Shown: in pieces, positions 9,077 to 17,545 of the stretch
How positions within the stretch are numbered: position 1 is the stretch's first letter
Layout: each line of letters begins with the position of its first letter
From: Paracoccus aminovorans
GTDB lineage: Bacteria; Pseudomonadota; Alphaproteobacteria; Rhodobacterales; Rhodobacteraceae
Assembly (NCBI RefSeq): GCF_001546115.1
Contig: NZ_KQ955209.1
Location: 952,643-1,016,642, forward strand
DNA length: 64,000 bases
Direction of reading: 5' to 3'
Notes under the pieces: generated by a model
Database searches by the model: none
What the model saw: only the letters and a program-made list of their open reading frames with translations
What the model was told of the DNA's origin: nothing
Made by a program: the position numbers and the translations under genes

Positions 9077-10177
9077 TCAGACCTCTTGCGCGGTCATCTC
9101 ATAGGTGAAGGCCTTGGCGTCCAGCTCATCCAGCCGGCCCTGGGCGTTCAGGCCCTGCGGATACATCAGGAAGGGCAGGGCGCCGTCCACGCCGGGCAGG
9201 GCCACGTCGCTGGCGGTGTTATAGGCCAGCCAGTTGCCTTCCCAATTGCCGAACAGCGCCGCGTTGACCGGCGCGACCAGCGGATCGGCCGGGTCCTTGA
9301 TCCAGCGGTCGGTCTCGGCCCGCATCACCTTCAGCACGTCTGCCGGGTCCATTGCCACCCAGCCATGGCCCGCCAGCCAGACCTCGGCCCGGCAATGCTG
9401 CGCCCCGGTCACCTCCGGGCTGTTGGCGCCCAGCTGCTTGTAGCCGAAGGCCGAGGGCGCCACGCGCACGCCGTAGATGTCGCGCGCCGGCACGCCCGAG
9501 GCGCGCACCAGCCCCACGAAAAGCCCGTTCAGGTCGGCACATTTGCCGCCGAGCCCGGCCGTCGTCAGCGTGGCCTGGATGTCGCCCGGTCCGCAGCCGG
9601 GCGTGTCCAGGTTGCGATAGCAATGATTGACGATCCAGGCATAGATCGCGGCGATCTTCTCGCGGTCGCTGGTGGCGCCCTTGGTGATCTCGCGCGCGCG
9701 TTCCAGCACCACGCCGTCCAGCGGCTTGAGGCTGGAACCCTTCAGCGCCGCCTCCAGCACCGCCGGATCCTCTTGCACGTCCGACGTCCGGTTCCAGTCC
9801 ACCACGCGATTGCGGGTCTGAACGCGGCTGACCAGCTCGACCGTGGGCTCGGCGGTCGAGGCATCGAAGCGGGCATGCAGCATCCGCGTCCCGCTGGCCG
9901 GATCGGTGACGAAAGCGGCCTCGCTGGCATTGCCGGTAAAACCGTGATCCAGGCTGCGCTGGTAGTCCGTCTCGACCGCCGGCACCGGCAGCCAGACCTG
10001 CGTCACGCCCTGCGGCGCGAGCCTGACCCGCGTGCGCAGCTCGAAGCTGCGCCAGTCGGTGGCCGCCGGGGCGAAGCCGCGGGACTCGGGCGCCGCCCGC
10101 AGCAGGCCCGGCAGGGCGGGTGTCGCGGCGGCGGCCAGGGCGAGTTTCAGCAGGTTGCGTCGATTGGTGCTGGTCAT
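9077..10177 (-). CDS. Tat-exported transglutaminase-like protein
   Basis: 366 residues. The N-terminus NRRNLLKLALAAAA is a Tat-type signal, so the protein acts in the periplasm. The transglutaminase-like triad is visible: C213 in GGKCADLNGLFVGLVRA, H261 in GAQHCRAEVWL and D277 in WVAMDPAD. Family knowledge: bacterial members are mostly cysteine peptidases or amidases of unknown substrate. GGAGGA precedes the ATG. The SoxC-like gene lies 26 bases upstream on the same strand, so the two probably form an operon of two Tat-exported proteins. Confidence 0.8.
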   Translation of the reverse strand: MTSTNRRNLLKLALAAAATPALPGLLRAAPESRGFAPAATDWRSFELRTRVRLAPQGVTQVWLPVPAVETDYQRSLDHGFTGNASEAAFVTDPASGTRMLHARFDASTAEPTVELVSRVQTRNRVVDWNRTSDVQEDPAVLEAALKGSSLKPLDGVVLERAREITKGATSDREKIAAIYAWIVNHCYRNLDTPGCGPGDIQATLTTAGLGGKCADLNGLFVGLVRASGVPARDIYGVRVAPSAFGYKQLGANSPEVTGAQHCRAEVWLAGHGWVAMDPADVLKVMRAETDRWIKDPADPLVAPVNAALFGNWEGNWLAYNTASDVALPGVDGALPFLMYPQGLNAQGRLDELDAKAFTYEMTAQEV

Positions 10178-10203
10178 GGTCGGATCCTCCGGTTTCGTTT
10201 GCT

Positions 10204-11544
10204 TTATGCCGCGATGATGCGGAAACGCGGCACCGCGCTGTAGTCGTAGCCTCCGGCGTTGAACGGGGTCGCGTCGGGCTGGACCGCGCCGCTTTTGTCC
10301 GTCAGGCGCGTTTCCACAAGATACTCGCCTGGCAGCGGATCGAAAGGCATTTCGAACCGGACCCAGCTATAGCGGTTGGGGGCGGAATCAAGGATGCGTG
10401 CCTCGGCCCATGGTCCGCCATTGACGCGCACATGCACCTTGGCCACGCCATGGCGCGGGGCCGAGGCATAGCCGCGCAGGCTTTGCGGGCCGGCGGGGAT
10501 GACCGGAACCTCGTCCCGGGCCAGCGGATAATTCGCCGGAATATCGGGTTGCCGGGACAGGGTCAGAGGCAAGGTCAGGAACGACCGTGCGACGTGCCAG
10601 GTCACCGGCACGCCGATCACATCCTTCGGCGTGACAAAGCGGAACTCGTCATCCGGCGCGGGCACGGGCGGCGGATAGTCCGGGCCGACCATCGAATGGC
10701 CGATCGTATTCAGACGAACCCAGAAATCATGCGAGGCGATCTTGATCTCGGTCAGCCATTTCGTCGAGGCGCCGCCGCACCAGCCGGGAACCAGGGCCCG
10801 GACCGGGGCGCCATGGTCGGGCGGCAGCGGCATGCCGTTCATCCTGAAGGCCAGCCCGATATCGTCGGGCCGTTCCAGGATGTCGGCGATCGGCATGGGG
10901 CGGCCGGTGTCGGATTCGGTGTTCGGCGCCTTGCCGTCCACGCCCGACCAGAACAGGCAGGCTTTCGCATTCGGCTTCAACCCGACCAGGTCCAGGATAT
11001 AGCTCATCGGCACATAGTCCCATTCCGCCATGCCGATGCCGCCCATGCCCCAGCCGTTGCCCTTGACCCTTCGATCGCCCTCGAGCATGCCCTCCTGTTC
11101 CCAGAACAGGGTGCGGCCGTTTCCTGCGCATTGCATCACGCTCTGGATCCTGCGCGAGGGCATTTTCAGCAGGTCGTCATAGGTGATCTCGATTGGTCGC
11201 TCGACGGCATCGCCATGGATGCGCAGCCGCCAGAAGCGGGGATCGACCCGCCGGTCGATTTCGGCGCGCGGCGTGGCGTATTCGTTGCGGATATAGAATT
11301 GTTCGACCGGCGTGATGTAGCTGTCGAAATTCCACCAGGCGCCGCCCTGGTTGGTGGCGTTCAGGTCGGTCAGCAGCCCGACATCCTTGACGAAGTTGGG
11401 ATGAAAGCGCGAGGGGCCGCGACCGCCTTGGCGGTACGTCAGCCTGGCCATCGTTTCGGCCAGAGACAGGCGCGGAATGCCCAGCCCTGCACCGAGGAAA
11501 CCTGCTGCCATGCCCATGAAAAAGCGGCGTCGCGATATGCCCAT
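10204..11544 (-). CDS. SoxC-like molybdenum sulfite oxidase-family oxidoreductase, Tat exported
   Basis: 446 residues from MGISRRRFFMGM, whose SRRRFF is a twin-arginine motif; a GAGG site precedes this ATG and the 17-codon extension upstream lacks one. The molybdenum-ligand cysteine is C139 in VMQCAGNGR. The central GxxTKWL segment (GGASTKWLTEI) and the C-terminal Ig-like dimerisation domain (VRVNGGPWAEA...) follow the sulfite oxidase/SoxC order. Family knowledge: these enzymes oxidise sulfite or sulfane sulfur and pass electrons to a c-type cytochrome. No SoxD-like cytochrome or other sox gene is adjacent, so the partner and substrate are open. Confidence 0.85.
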   Translation of the reverse strand: MGISRRRFFMGMAAGFLGAGLGIPRLSLAETMARLTYRQGGRGPSRFHPNFVKDVGLLTDLNATNQGGAWWNFDSYITPVEQFYIRNEYATPRAEIDRRVDPRFWRLRIHGDAVERPIEITYDDLLKMPSRRIQSVMQCAGNGRTLFWEQEGMLEGDRRVKGNGWGMGGIGMAEWDYVPMSYILDLVGLKPNAKACLFWSGVDGKAPNTESDTGRPMPIADILERPDDIGLAFRMNGMPLPPDHGAPVRALVPGWCGGASTKWLTEIKIASHDFWVRLNTIGHSMVGPDYPPPVPAPDDEFRFVTPKDVIGVPVTWHVARSFLTLPLTLSRQPDIPANYPLARDEVPVIPAGPQSLRGYASAPRHGVAKVHVRVNGGPWAEARILDSAPNRYSWVRFEMPFDPLPGEYLVETRLTDKSGAVQPDATPFNAGGYDYSAVPRFRIIAA

Positions 11545-11678
11545 CTCTGCCTCTGTATCGGTCCGCCACTCCGGCGTGTGGAGCATCAGTATCAAAGGCA
11601 GCCTCGAGAAGCTCGCTTATCATCGTGATGAGGGCTCGAAATTTGTTATGCTTTTCTCGGCATCTCGTGGATGCCGCG

Positions 11679-11702
11679 TGGACTGCCCCCACCGAGTGGT
11701 CC
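11679..11702. repeat. left inverted repeat of the IS3-family element
   Basis: Begins TGGACTGCCCCCACCGAG and ends GTGGTCC. It matches the right end at nearly every position apart from one substitution in each block and a one-base gap. It is the orfB-distal end. Confidence 0.8.
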
Positions 11703-11712
11703 GGGTTGATTG

Positions 11713-12528
11713 TTAGTGCATCGTCGGCCGCTGGTCTATTGGGATGACGGCTTCCGGTGCGGGTGGGCGGTATCCCAGGGAGCTGTGCGGCCTGACAGTG
11801 TTGTAGTGGCGGCGCCATCGCTCGATGAGGATCTGGGCCTCCCTGAGCGAATAGAAGACTTCTGCATCCAGGAGTTCGTCGCGGAATCGAGCGTTGAAGC
11901 TCTCGCAATACCCGTTCTCCCAGGGTGAACCCGGCTCGATGAACGCGGTCTTGGCACCAACTGCGCCGATCCAGCCCTGCACCTTCTTGGCAATGAATTC
12001 CGCGCCATTGTCGGACCTTATGAACGCAGGCGGGCCACGCAAGATGAACAGATCCGTCAGGGCGTCGATTACGTCGGTGGAATTGAGCCTGCGGTTTACA
12101 CGGATCACCAGCGCCTCCTTCGTGAATTCGTCGATGATATTGAGCGTCCGAAACAGCCGTCCGTCATGTGTCCGGTCCTGAACGAAATCATAGGACCAGA
12201 CGTGGTTCGGGTGCTCCGGCCGGAGACGGACGCAGGACCCGTCGTTCAACCAGAGCCGACCCTTCTTTGCCTGCTTTTGCGGGACCTTCAGCCCTTCACG
12301 CCGCCATATCCGTTCCACGCGTTTATGATTTACATGCCAACCGGCGTTGTTCAGCAATCCGGTGATCATCCGATAGCCATATCGCCCGTAGGTGCGAGCG
12401 AGCGTGATGATGTCTTCCGTCAGCCGTTCTTCGTCCGGGGCGCCGCAAGGAACCTTGCGTTGCGTCGAGCGGTGCTGCCCGAGGATGCGGCAGGCGCGGC
12501 GCTCGGATATGCCGAGCGCCTGCCGCAC
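11713..12528 (-). CDS. IS3-family transposase OrfB (integrase core)
   Basis: 271 residues from a GTG at 12528; the frame is also open upstream to the frameshift site, as expected for an OrfAB fusion. The DDE core is visible: D in VWSYDFVQD, D in IRSDNGAEF, and E in PWENGYCESFNARFRDELL. The N-terminal RACRILGQHRSTQRK is the usual helix-turn-helix_21 segment and VRPHSSLGY ends the core. It cuts and joins DNA during transposition. Nothing in the frame is broken. Confidence 0.92.
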   Translation of the reverse strand: MRQALGISERRACRILGQHRSTQRKVPCGAPDEERLTEDIITLARTYGRYGYRMITGLLNNAGWHVNHKRVERIWRREGLKVPQKQAKKGRLWLNDGSCVRLRPEHPNHVWSYDFVQDRTHDGRLFRTLNIIDEFTKEALVIRVNRRLNSTDVIDALTDLFILRGPPAFIRSDNGAEFIAKKVQGWIGAVGAKTAFIEPGSPWENGYCESFNARFRDELLDAEVFYSLREAQILIERWRRHYNTVRPHSSLGYRPPAPEAVIPIDQRPTMH

Positions 12529-12560
12529 ATGGTCAATGCACTGGCGACGGCGCGAAGGGC

Positions 12561-12839
12561 TTAGAAGTTTCCCCGTGCAGCCTCGCTCAGGATCATCTTG
12601 TCCAAGGTCAGATCTGACACCGCGCGCCGCAACCGCTGGTTCTCCGCCTCAAGCTCCTTGAGACGCTTCAGCTGATCCCGGTTCATGCCGCCATACTGCT
12701 TGCGCCAGCGATAATACGTCGGCTCGGTCACGCCGATCTGCCGCACCGCGTCGGAAATTGCCATTCCCTGTCCATGAAGCACTTCAATCTGTCGAAGCTT
12801 CAGAACGATGTCTTCCGGTTTGTCTCGCTTGCCTGCCAT
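12561..12839 (-). CDS. IS3-family transposase OrfA
   Basis: 92 residues with a helix-turn-helix (DAVRQIGVTEPTYYRWRKQ) followed by a leucine-zipper-like helix (LKRLKELEAENQRLRRAV). It binds the element ends and is also the N-terminal part of the OrfAB transposase made by frameshifting. Length and sequence fit the IS407 group. Confidence 0.92.
   Translation of the reverse strand: MAGKRDKPEDIVLKLRQIEVLHGQGMAISDAVRQIGVTEPTYYRWRKQYGGMNRDQLKRLKELEAENQRLRRAVSDLTLDKMILSEAARGNF
12567..12573 (-). other. -1 frameshift heptamer between orfA and orfB
   Basis: On the minus strand the last codons of orfA read CGG GGA AAC TTC TAA. G-GGA-AAC has the X-XXY-YYZ form, and slipping back one base enters the orfB frame (CTT CTA AGC) before the orfA stop. 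This is the usual way IS3 elements make the fused transposase. Confidence 0.65.
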
Positions 12840-12880
12840 CTGATGGTCCTCCTGAACAGGATATTTCTATCCCAGTGGGT

Positions 12881-12905
12881 GGACCACTTCAGTGGGGGCA
12901 CTCCA
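12881..12905. repeat. right inverted repeat of the IS3-family element
   Basis: Read inward on the minus strand it begins TGGAGTGCCCCCACTGAA and ends GTGGTCC, pairing with 11679-11702. Confidence 0.8.
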
Positions 12906-13599
12906 GGAAGCCCAGCGGCTGATCGCGACCATGGAACAGTTTTCCACGCGCATCGCGGGGCTCAGCTCGCAACTGCCGCGCAACCTGACGCTGGGGATCG
13001 TGGACACGATCATCACCGATCCGCTTTGTCCGGTGGCCGGCGCCGTGGCGCTGTTTGCCGAGCGCGCGCCCTCGGTCCATCTCGAGGTGATCACGCTGCC
13101 GCCGGGGGAACTGCTGCGCGAGGTCATCGGCCAGAAGATCGACCTGGCCGTCGGCAGCTTCCCGCGCGCGGTGCTAGGGCTGGATTACCTGGATCTGCAT
13201 GACGAACCCCACCACCTGTATTGCGCGCAGGGCCATCCGCTTTTCGAAGTGCCGGACGGCGATATCGGCATCGACACGGTGCGCGAACACCGCATCATCG
13301 CCCGCAGCTACTGGGCGGCGCGCGACATTCGCATCTTTGCCATCGCCGCGCCCCATGCCACCGTCGCCAATATCGAGGCCGAGGCGCATCTGATCCTGTC
13401 GGGCGCCTATCTGGGGCACCTGCCGGCGCATTTCGCCGCGCAATTCCCCGGGCGCCTGCGGCCATTGCGCCCGGACCTGCTGTCCTATGCGGCGCATTTC
13501 CAGATCGCCGCGCGGCAGGACTGGCAGGATCGCGCCGCCATCCGCTGCTTTGTCGAGGCGTTACAGCAGACCAGCCGCGACCTGTTGATGCGGCGCTAG
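12906..13599 (+). pseudogene. LysR-type regulator, beheaded by the IS element
   Basis: About 230 residues of a LysR family regulator. Only the linker helix (LQEAQRLIATMEQFSTRI) and the whole effector-binding domain remain (LTLGIVDTIITDPLCPVAGAV through DRAAIRCFVEALQQTSRDLL). The first 65 or so residues, including the DNA-binding helix-turn-helix, are gone. The frame runs straight out of the IS right end, and an ATG at 12892 inside the IS terminus is only a chance start. The missing head is not found on the left side of the IS, so it was deleted rather than split. Its original targets are unknown. Confidence 0.85.
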
Positions 13600-14168
13600 A
13601 AGGTCGGCGGCGTGCAGGCCGAGACGATGACGCAGGGCTCGGCCCCGACCTGGCGGAAGCGGTGGGGCCTGCGGCTGTCGAAATAATAGGCGTCGCCCGG
13701 GCCGAGGATGCGGCGTTCCTCGCCCACGGTGATCTCGATCCGTCCGGAAATCACCACGCCGCCTTCTTCGCCCTCGTGCTGATACATCACCCGGCCGGTA
13801 TCGGCGCCGGGCTCATAGCATTCGTGCAGGATGGTCATGGCGCGGCCGAACTGGCTGTGGCCGACCCGGCGCAGCGACAGCTTGCCCTTGCCCAGCTCGG
13901 GCAGGTCGCCGGCCTGGTAGAAGATGGCCTGTTCGGGCTCGGGCTCGAAGGCGAAGAACTCTGACAGGCTGACCGGGATGCCGTCGAGGATGCGCCGCAG
14001 CGCGCCGACCGAGGGATTCATCTTGTCCGCCTCGACCAGCGAGATCGTGGCGTTGGTGACATGGGCGCGCTTGGCCAGGGCGCGCTGCGACAGGCCGGCA
14101 CGCTCGCGCAGGATTCGCAGCCGCGCGCCCAGCCGCAGATCGCCCAGCTCACTGTTTTCCTTGTTCAT
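13596..14168 (-). CDS. XRE-family regulator with cupin domain (PuuR-like)
   Basis: 190 residues. A helix-turn-helix_3 domain covers residues 13-67 (LRILRERAGLSQRALAKRAHVTNATISLVE) and a cupin_2 effector domain covers about 110-185 (GEEGGVVISGRIEITVGEER...DAYYFDSRRPHRF). This layout is that of PuuR, the repressor of putrescine/GABA utilisation in enterobacteria. It is divergent from gabT-gabD and very likely controls them. GTTCA-containing dyads overlap its own start codon and lie in the shared promoter region, which suggests autoregulation. Its stop shares the bases CTAG with the stop of the convergent LysR remnant. Confidence 0.88.
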   Translation of the reverse strand: MNKENSELGDLRLGARLRILRERAGLSQRALAKRAHVTNATISLVEADKMNPSVGALRRILDGIPVSLSEFFAFEPEPEQAIFYQAGDLPELGKGKLSLRRVGHSQFGRAMTILHECYEPGADTGRVMYQHEGEEGGVVISGRIEITVGEERRILGPGDAYYFDSRRPHRFRQVGAEPCVIVSACTPPTF

Positions 14169-14178
14169 GATCGTGAAC
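14163..14178. promoter_or_regulatory. operator-like dyad GTTCA-N6-TGAAC over the regulator start
   Basis: A perfect five-base inverted repeat covering the ATG of the PuuR-like gene. The half-site TGAAC/GTTCA recurs at 14213-14217 and 14247-14251 in the same intergenic region, which supports a regulator binding array. Confidence 0.5.
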
Positions 14179-14209
14179 GGTTTCTCATAAGGATCAGGAT
14201 ATTCAACAG

Positions 14210-14224
14210 CTTGTTCATGACAAG
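14210..14224. promoter_or_regulatory. operator-like dyad CTTGTTCATGACAAG
   Basis: Arms CTTGT and ACAAG flank TCATG, midway between the divergent PuuR-like regulator and gabT, about 80 bases before the gabT start. Likely the main operator for gabT-gabD. Confidence 0.5.
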
Positions 14225-14303
14225 AATTAGACTATCCAAGTGATCTTGAACAGTGCAGATGCGGGGACAACCGGGCCCATCCCGGACCACAGGAGATTTC
14301 CCC

Positions 14304-15581
14304 ATGCTGAACACCGAACTCGCCGAACTGCGCCAGTCGACCATTGCCCGTGGCGTGGGGATGCAGACCCAGGTCTATGCTGCCCGTGCCCGCAATGCCG
14401 AGGTCTGGGATGTCGAGGGCACCCGCTACATCGATTTCGCCGCCGGAATCGCGGTGGTCAACACCGGCCATTGCCATCCCCGGGTCATCGAGGCCGTCAA
14501 GGCGCAGGCCGTGGCCTTTACCCATACCTGCCACCAGGTTCTGCCCTATGAGAACTACCTGCGCCTGGCCGAGCGGCTGAACGCAGCGGTTCCGGGCGAT
14601 TTCGACAAGCGCACCGTCTTCGTCACCACCGGCGCAGAGGCCGTGGAGAACGCGGTCAAGATCGCCCGCGCCCATACCGGGCGGAACGCGGTCATCGCCT
14701 TCGGCGGCGGCTTCCACGGCCGCACCTTCATGGGCATGTCGCTGACCGGCAAGGTCCAGCCCTACAAGGCCGGGTTCGGCGCCATGATGCCCGATGTCTT
14801 CCATGTGCCCTTCCCGGTCGCCCTGCACGGCGCCACGACCGAGGACGCCATGGCCGGCATCGAGAAGCTGTTCAAGGCCGATCTGGACCCCGCGCGCGTC
14901 GCGGCGATCATCTTCGAGCCGGTGCAGGGCGAGGGTGGCTTCAACCCGGCACCGACCGACTTCGTTCGCGCCATCCGCACGCTTTGCGACCGGCACGGCA
15001 TCGTCATGATCGCCGACGAGGTGCAGACCGGCTTTGCCCGCACCGGCACGCTGTTCGCGATGGAGAGCCACGGTATCGCTGCCGACCTGACCACCATGGC
15101 CAAGGGCCTGGCCGGCGGACTGCCGCTGGCCGCCGTCACCGGCCGGGCCGAGATCATGGATGCGGCCAATCCCGGCGGTCTGGGCGGCACCTATGGCGGC
15201 AACCCGCTGGGCATCGCCGCGGCCCATGCGGTGCTGGACGTGATCGAGGAGGAAGACCTCTGCGCCCGCGCCAACCGGCTCGGCTCGCGCCTGCGCCAGC
15301 GGCTCGAGGCGATCCGCGCCACCACCCCGGAACTGGCCGAGGTGCGCGGGCCGGGCTTCATGGTCGCGGCCGAGTTCACCGCCGCCGACGGCAAGGAGCC
15401 GAACCCCGACCTGGTGAACCGCATCCGCGCCGAGGCGCTCAAGCGCAAGCTGATCCTGCTGACCTGCGGCACCTATGGCAACGTCATCCGCTTCCTGGCG
15501 CCGCTGACCATCGACGAGGCGCATTTCGCCGAGGCGCTGGACATCATCGAGGAATCGATCGCCGCCGCGAGGGCCGCATGA
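14304..15581 (+). CDS. gabT: 4-aminobutyrate (or putrescine-pathway) aminotransferase
   Basis: 425 residues, class III PLP aminotransferase. The PLP lysine is K267 in TTMAKGLAGG, the PLP aspartate is in IADEVQTGFARTG (about 238), and the phosphate-binding TTGAEAVENAVK is at 109-120. It transfers the amino group of GABA to 2-oxoglutarate, giving succinate semialdehyde for the next gene. The start at MLNTELAEL is set by AGGAGA at about -13; an in-frame ATG 51 bases upstream has no such site. It overlaps gabD by four bases (ATGA). The PuuR-like neighbour would also fit the isozyme PuuE. Confidence 0.9.
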   Translation: MLNTELAELRQSTIARGVGMQTQVYAARARNAEVWDVEGTRYIDFAAGIAVVNTGHCHPRVIEAVKAQAVAFTHTCHQVLPYENYLRLAERLNAAVPGDFDKRTVFVTTGAEAVENAVKIARAHTGRNAVIAFGGGFHGRTFMGMSLTGKVQPYKAGFGAMMPDVFHVPFPVALHGATTEDAMAGIEKLFKADLDPARVAAIIFEPVQGEGGFNPAPTDFVRAIRTLCDRHGIVMIADEVQTGFARTGTLFAMESHGIAADLTTMAKGLAGGLPLAAVTGRAEIMDAANPGGLGGTYGGNPLGIAAAHAVLDVIEEEDLCARANRLGSRLRQRLEAIRATTPELAEVRGPGFMVAAEFTAADGKEPNPDLVNRIRAEALKRKLILLTCGTYGNVIRFLAPLTIDEAHFAEALDIIEESIAAARAA

Positions 15582-17047
15582 TGCTGGACGACAAGCAGGT
15601 GCTCAAGCTGGACGATCCCTCGCTGCTGACCGGCAGCGCCTTCATCAACGGGTCGCGCTTCAAGGGCGACAAGGTTTTCAGCGTGACGAACCCGGCCACC
15701 GGGGCGGAGCTGGCCACGGTGGCCGACATGGGCGCGGTCGAGATCCGCGCCGCCATCGACGCCGCCCATGCCGCGCAAAAGCCCTGGGCCGCGCGCACCG
15801 GCAAGGACCGGGCCGCGATCTTGCGTCGCTGGCACGACCTGATCCTGGCCAACCAGGAGGATCTGGCCCGCATCCTGACCGCCGAGATGGGCAAGCCGCT
15901 GGCCGAGGCGCGGGGCGAGATCGCCTATGGTGCGTCCTACGTCGAATGGTTCGCCGAGGAGGCCAAGCGCGTCTATGGCGACACCATTCCCGGCCACATG
16001 CCCGACAAGCGCATCATCGTGCTGAAGCAGCCGGCGGGCGTCGTCGGCGCCATCACGCCCTGGAACTTCCCGAACGCTATGCTGGCGCGCAAGATCGCCC
16101 CGGCCCTGGCGGCGGGCTGCACCATGGTTGCGCGACCCTCGGAGTTCACGCCGCTTTCGGCCCTGGCGCTCGGCGTCCTTGCCGAGCGTGCCGGCATTCC
16201 GGCGGGGGTGCTGAACATCGTCCCCGGCCTGGATGCCGCCGGCATGGGGGCCGAGCTTTGCGCCAATCCCAGGATCGCGAAGATCAGCTTCACCGGCTCG
16301 ACCCGCGTCGGCAAGATCCTGATGCGGCAGGGGGCGGATACGATCAAGAAGCTGTCGCTGGAACTGGGCGGCAACGCGCCGTTCATCGTCTTCGACGACG
16401 CCGACCTGGATGCGGCGGTCGAGGGCGCCATGGCCGCCAAGTTCCGCAATGCCGGCCAGACCTGCGTCTGCGCCAACCGCATCTATGCGCAGGCGGGTGT
16501 GCATGACGCCTTCGTCGAAAAGCTCGCGGCCCGTGTCTCGGCGCTGGCGGTCGGCGACGGCCAGGTCGACGGTGTCGCGATCGGTCCGCTGATCAACGAC
16601 GCGGCCCTGGCCAAGGTCGAGGACCATATCGCCGACGCCCGGGCGCATGGCGCGACCATCGCCACCGGCGGGGCGCGCCATGCGCTTGGCGGCAGCTTCT
16701 TCCAGCCGACCGTGCTGTCCGGCATGACGCCCTCGATGAGGATCGCGCGCGAGGAAACCTTCGGCCCCGTCGCCCCGGTCTGGCGCTTCGAGACCGAGGC
16801 CGAGGCGGTAGCCCTGGCCAATGCCAGCGAATTCGGGCTGGCGGGCTATTTCTACGCCCGCGACCTGTCCCGCGTCTGGCGCGTGGCCGAGGCGCTGGAG
16901 GTCGGCATGGTGGGCGTGAACACCGGCCTGATCTCGACAGAGGTGGCGCCCTTCGGCGGCGTCAAGCAATCCGGCCTCGGCCGCGAGGGCAGCCGTTACG
17001 GCATCGAGGACTACCTCGAGATCAAATACATGTGCCTGTCGGTCTGA
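15578..17047 (+). CDS. gabD: succinate-semialdehyde dehydrogenase
   Basis: 489 residues, aldehyde dehydrogenase superfamily. The general base is E262 in LELGGNAPF, the nucleophile is C296 in NAGQTCVCANR, and the NAD(P) loop is FTGSTRVGK (238-246). It oxidises succinate semialdehyde to succinate with NAD(P)+. The second cysteine two residues after the nucleophile (TCVC) is typical of GabD. It begins with two adjacent ATGs overlapping the gabT stop, so the pair is translationally coupled, completing a GABA-to-succinate route. Confidence 0.93.
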   Translation: MMLDDKQVLKLDDPSLLTGSAFINGSRFKGDKVFSVTNPATGAELATVADMGAVEIRAAIDAAHAAQKPWAARTGKDRAAILRRWHDLILANQEDLARILTAEMGKPLAEARGEIAYGASYVEWFAEEAKRVYGDTIPGHMPDKRIIVLKQPAGVVGAITPWNFPNAMLARKIAPALAAGCTMVARPSEFTPLSALALGVLAERAGIPAGVLNIVPGLDAAGMGAELCANPRIAKISFTGSTRVGKILMRQGADTIKKLSLELGGNAPFIVFDDADLDAAVEGAMAAKFRNAGQTCVCANRIYAQAGVHDAFVEKLAARVSALAVGDGQVDGVAIGPLINDAALAKVEDHIADARAHGATIATGGARHALGGSFFQPTVLSGMTPSMRIAREETFGPVAPVWRFETEAEAVALANASEFGLAGYFYARDLSRVWRVAEALEVGMVGVNTGLISTEVAPFGGVKQSGLGREGSRYGIEDYLEIKYMCLSV

Positions 17048-17073
17048 AAATGAGTGCTGTCCGGTTGGTTGAT

Positions 17074-17090
17074 CCTCGGTCCTTCCGAGG
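17074..17090 (+). terminator. hairpin after gabD
   Basis: CCTCGG, five bases, CCGAGG, about 27 bases past the gabD stop. A plausible transcription end, but without a following T-tract. Confidence 0.4.
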
Positions 17091-17119
17091 TTCAGCCCAA
17101 AGGCACGTCCCTTCAGCAT

Positions 17120-17416
17120 CTAGCTGCTCAGTCTTGGCATCTGGTGGATTGGGTTGAGAATGAATCTGTCGGGCTCTGATGTGCAGATCTTGCAGATGTA
17201 TTCGTAGGGGTGAGACTGCTGAGGGTTTTGAGCCTTCGTGCGAAGTTGTATGCCACCACAGTCGGCGAGGTGCGTTCGCAGCTGGACGTGGCTATCGTAA
17301 TGGAAGCGCTTGACGTTCAGCGGGAAAACGATCCCCCGGATCGTTTTCTGATCCGCTTCATCCTCCTTGATGGTTCGATTCATGCGTTCGATTTGGCCAT
17401 TGTGATCAGCCCCCAC
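17120..17416 (-). pseudogene. IS481-family transposase, C-terminal remnant
   Basis: About 98 codons open on the minus strand. NGQIERMNRTIKE, VKRFHYDSHVQLRTHLAD and PYEYICKICTSEPDRFILNP are hallmarks of the C-terminal end of IS481-type DDE transposases. The middle is damaged: about 15 foreign residues (DEADQKTIRGIVFPL) are inserted after NRTIKE, and the stretch between HLAD and PYEY is out of frame. The catalytic N-terminal part is absent, so it is inactive. It abuts the next IS relic. Confidence 0.8.
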
Positions 17417-17482
17417 TAGGGGCAGGACCCATTGATTTTCCGCTTGCGGCGTGATTCAGCGTCTGCCGGGAGACCTGATGAT

Positions 17483-17511
17483 GACAGAGGTGGTTCGATT
17501 GATCTGAACAG
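17483..17511. repeat. left inverted repeat of the decayed IS
   Basis: Starts GACAGAGGTGG and ends ATCTGAACAG; partner at 18788-18816. Confidence 0.75.
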
Positions 17512-17545
17512 GTTCCGGGCGTTTTCAAGTGGTTTTCTGCCTCGG

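Larger units (their letters stand above)
11679..12905 (-). mobile_element. IS3-family insertion sequence (IS407-group type), apparently intact
   Basis: 1227 bases bounded by imperfect inverted repeats (TGGACTGCCCCCAC on the left, TGGAGTGCCCCCAC read inward from the right). It carries orfA and orfB with a -1 slippery site between them. The left flank (CGCG) and right flank (GGAA) do not form a target duplication. Together with the missing head of the neighbouring LysR gene, this suggests a deletion or recombination next to the element after insertion. Confidence 0.85.

Noticed and set aside
11675..12909. Target-site duplication for the IS3-family element
   Set aside because: The four bases on each side (CGCG and GGAA) do not match, and shifting the ends inward to TG...CA does not give a match either.
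12892..13599. LysR gene as an intact shorter regulator starting at 12892
   Set aside because: The ATG lies within the IS inverted repeat and the whole DNA-binding domain is missing, so it cannot act as a normal LysR regulator.
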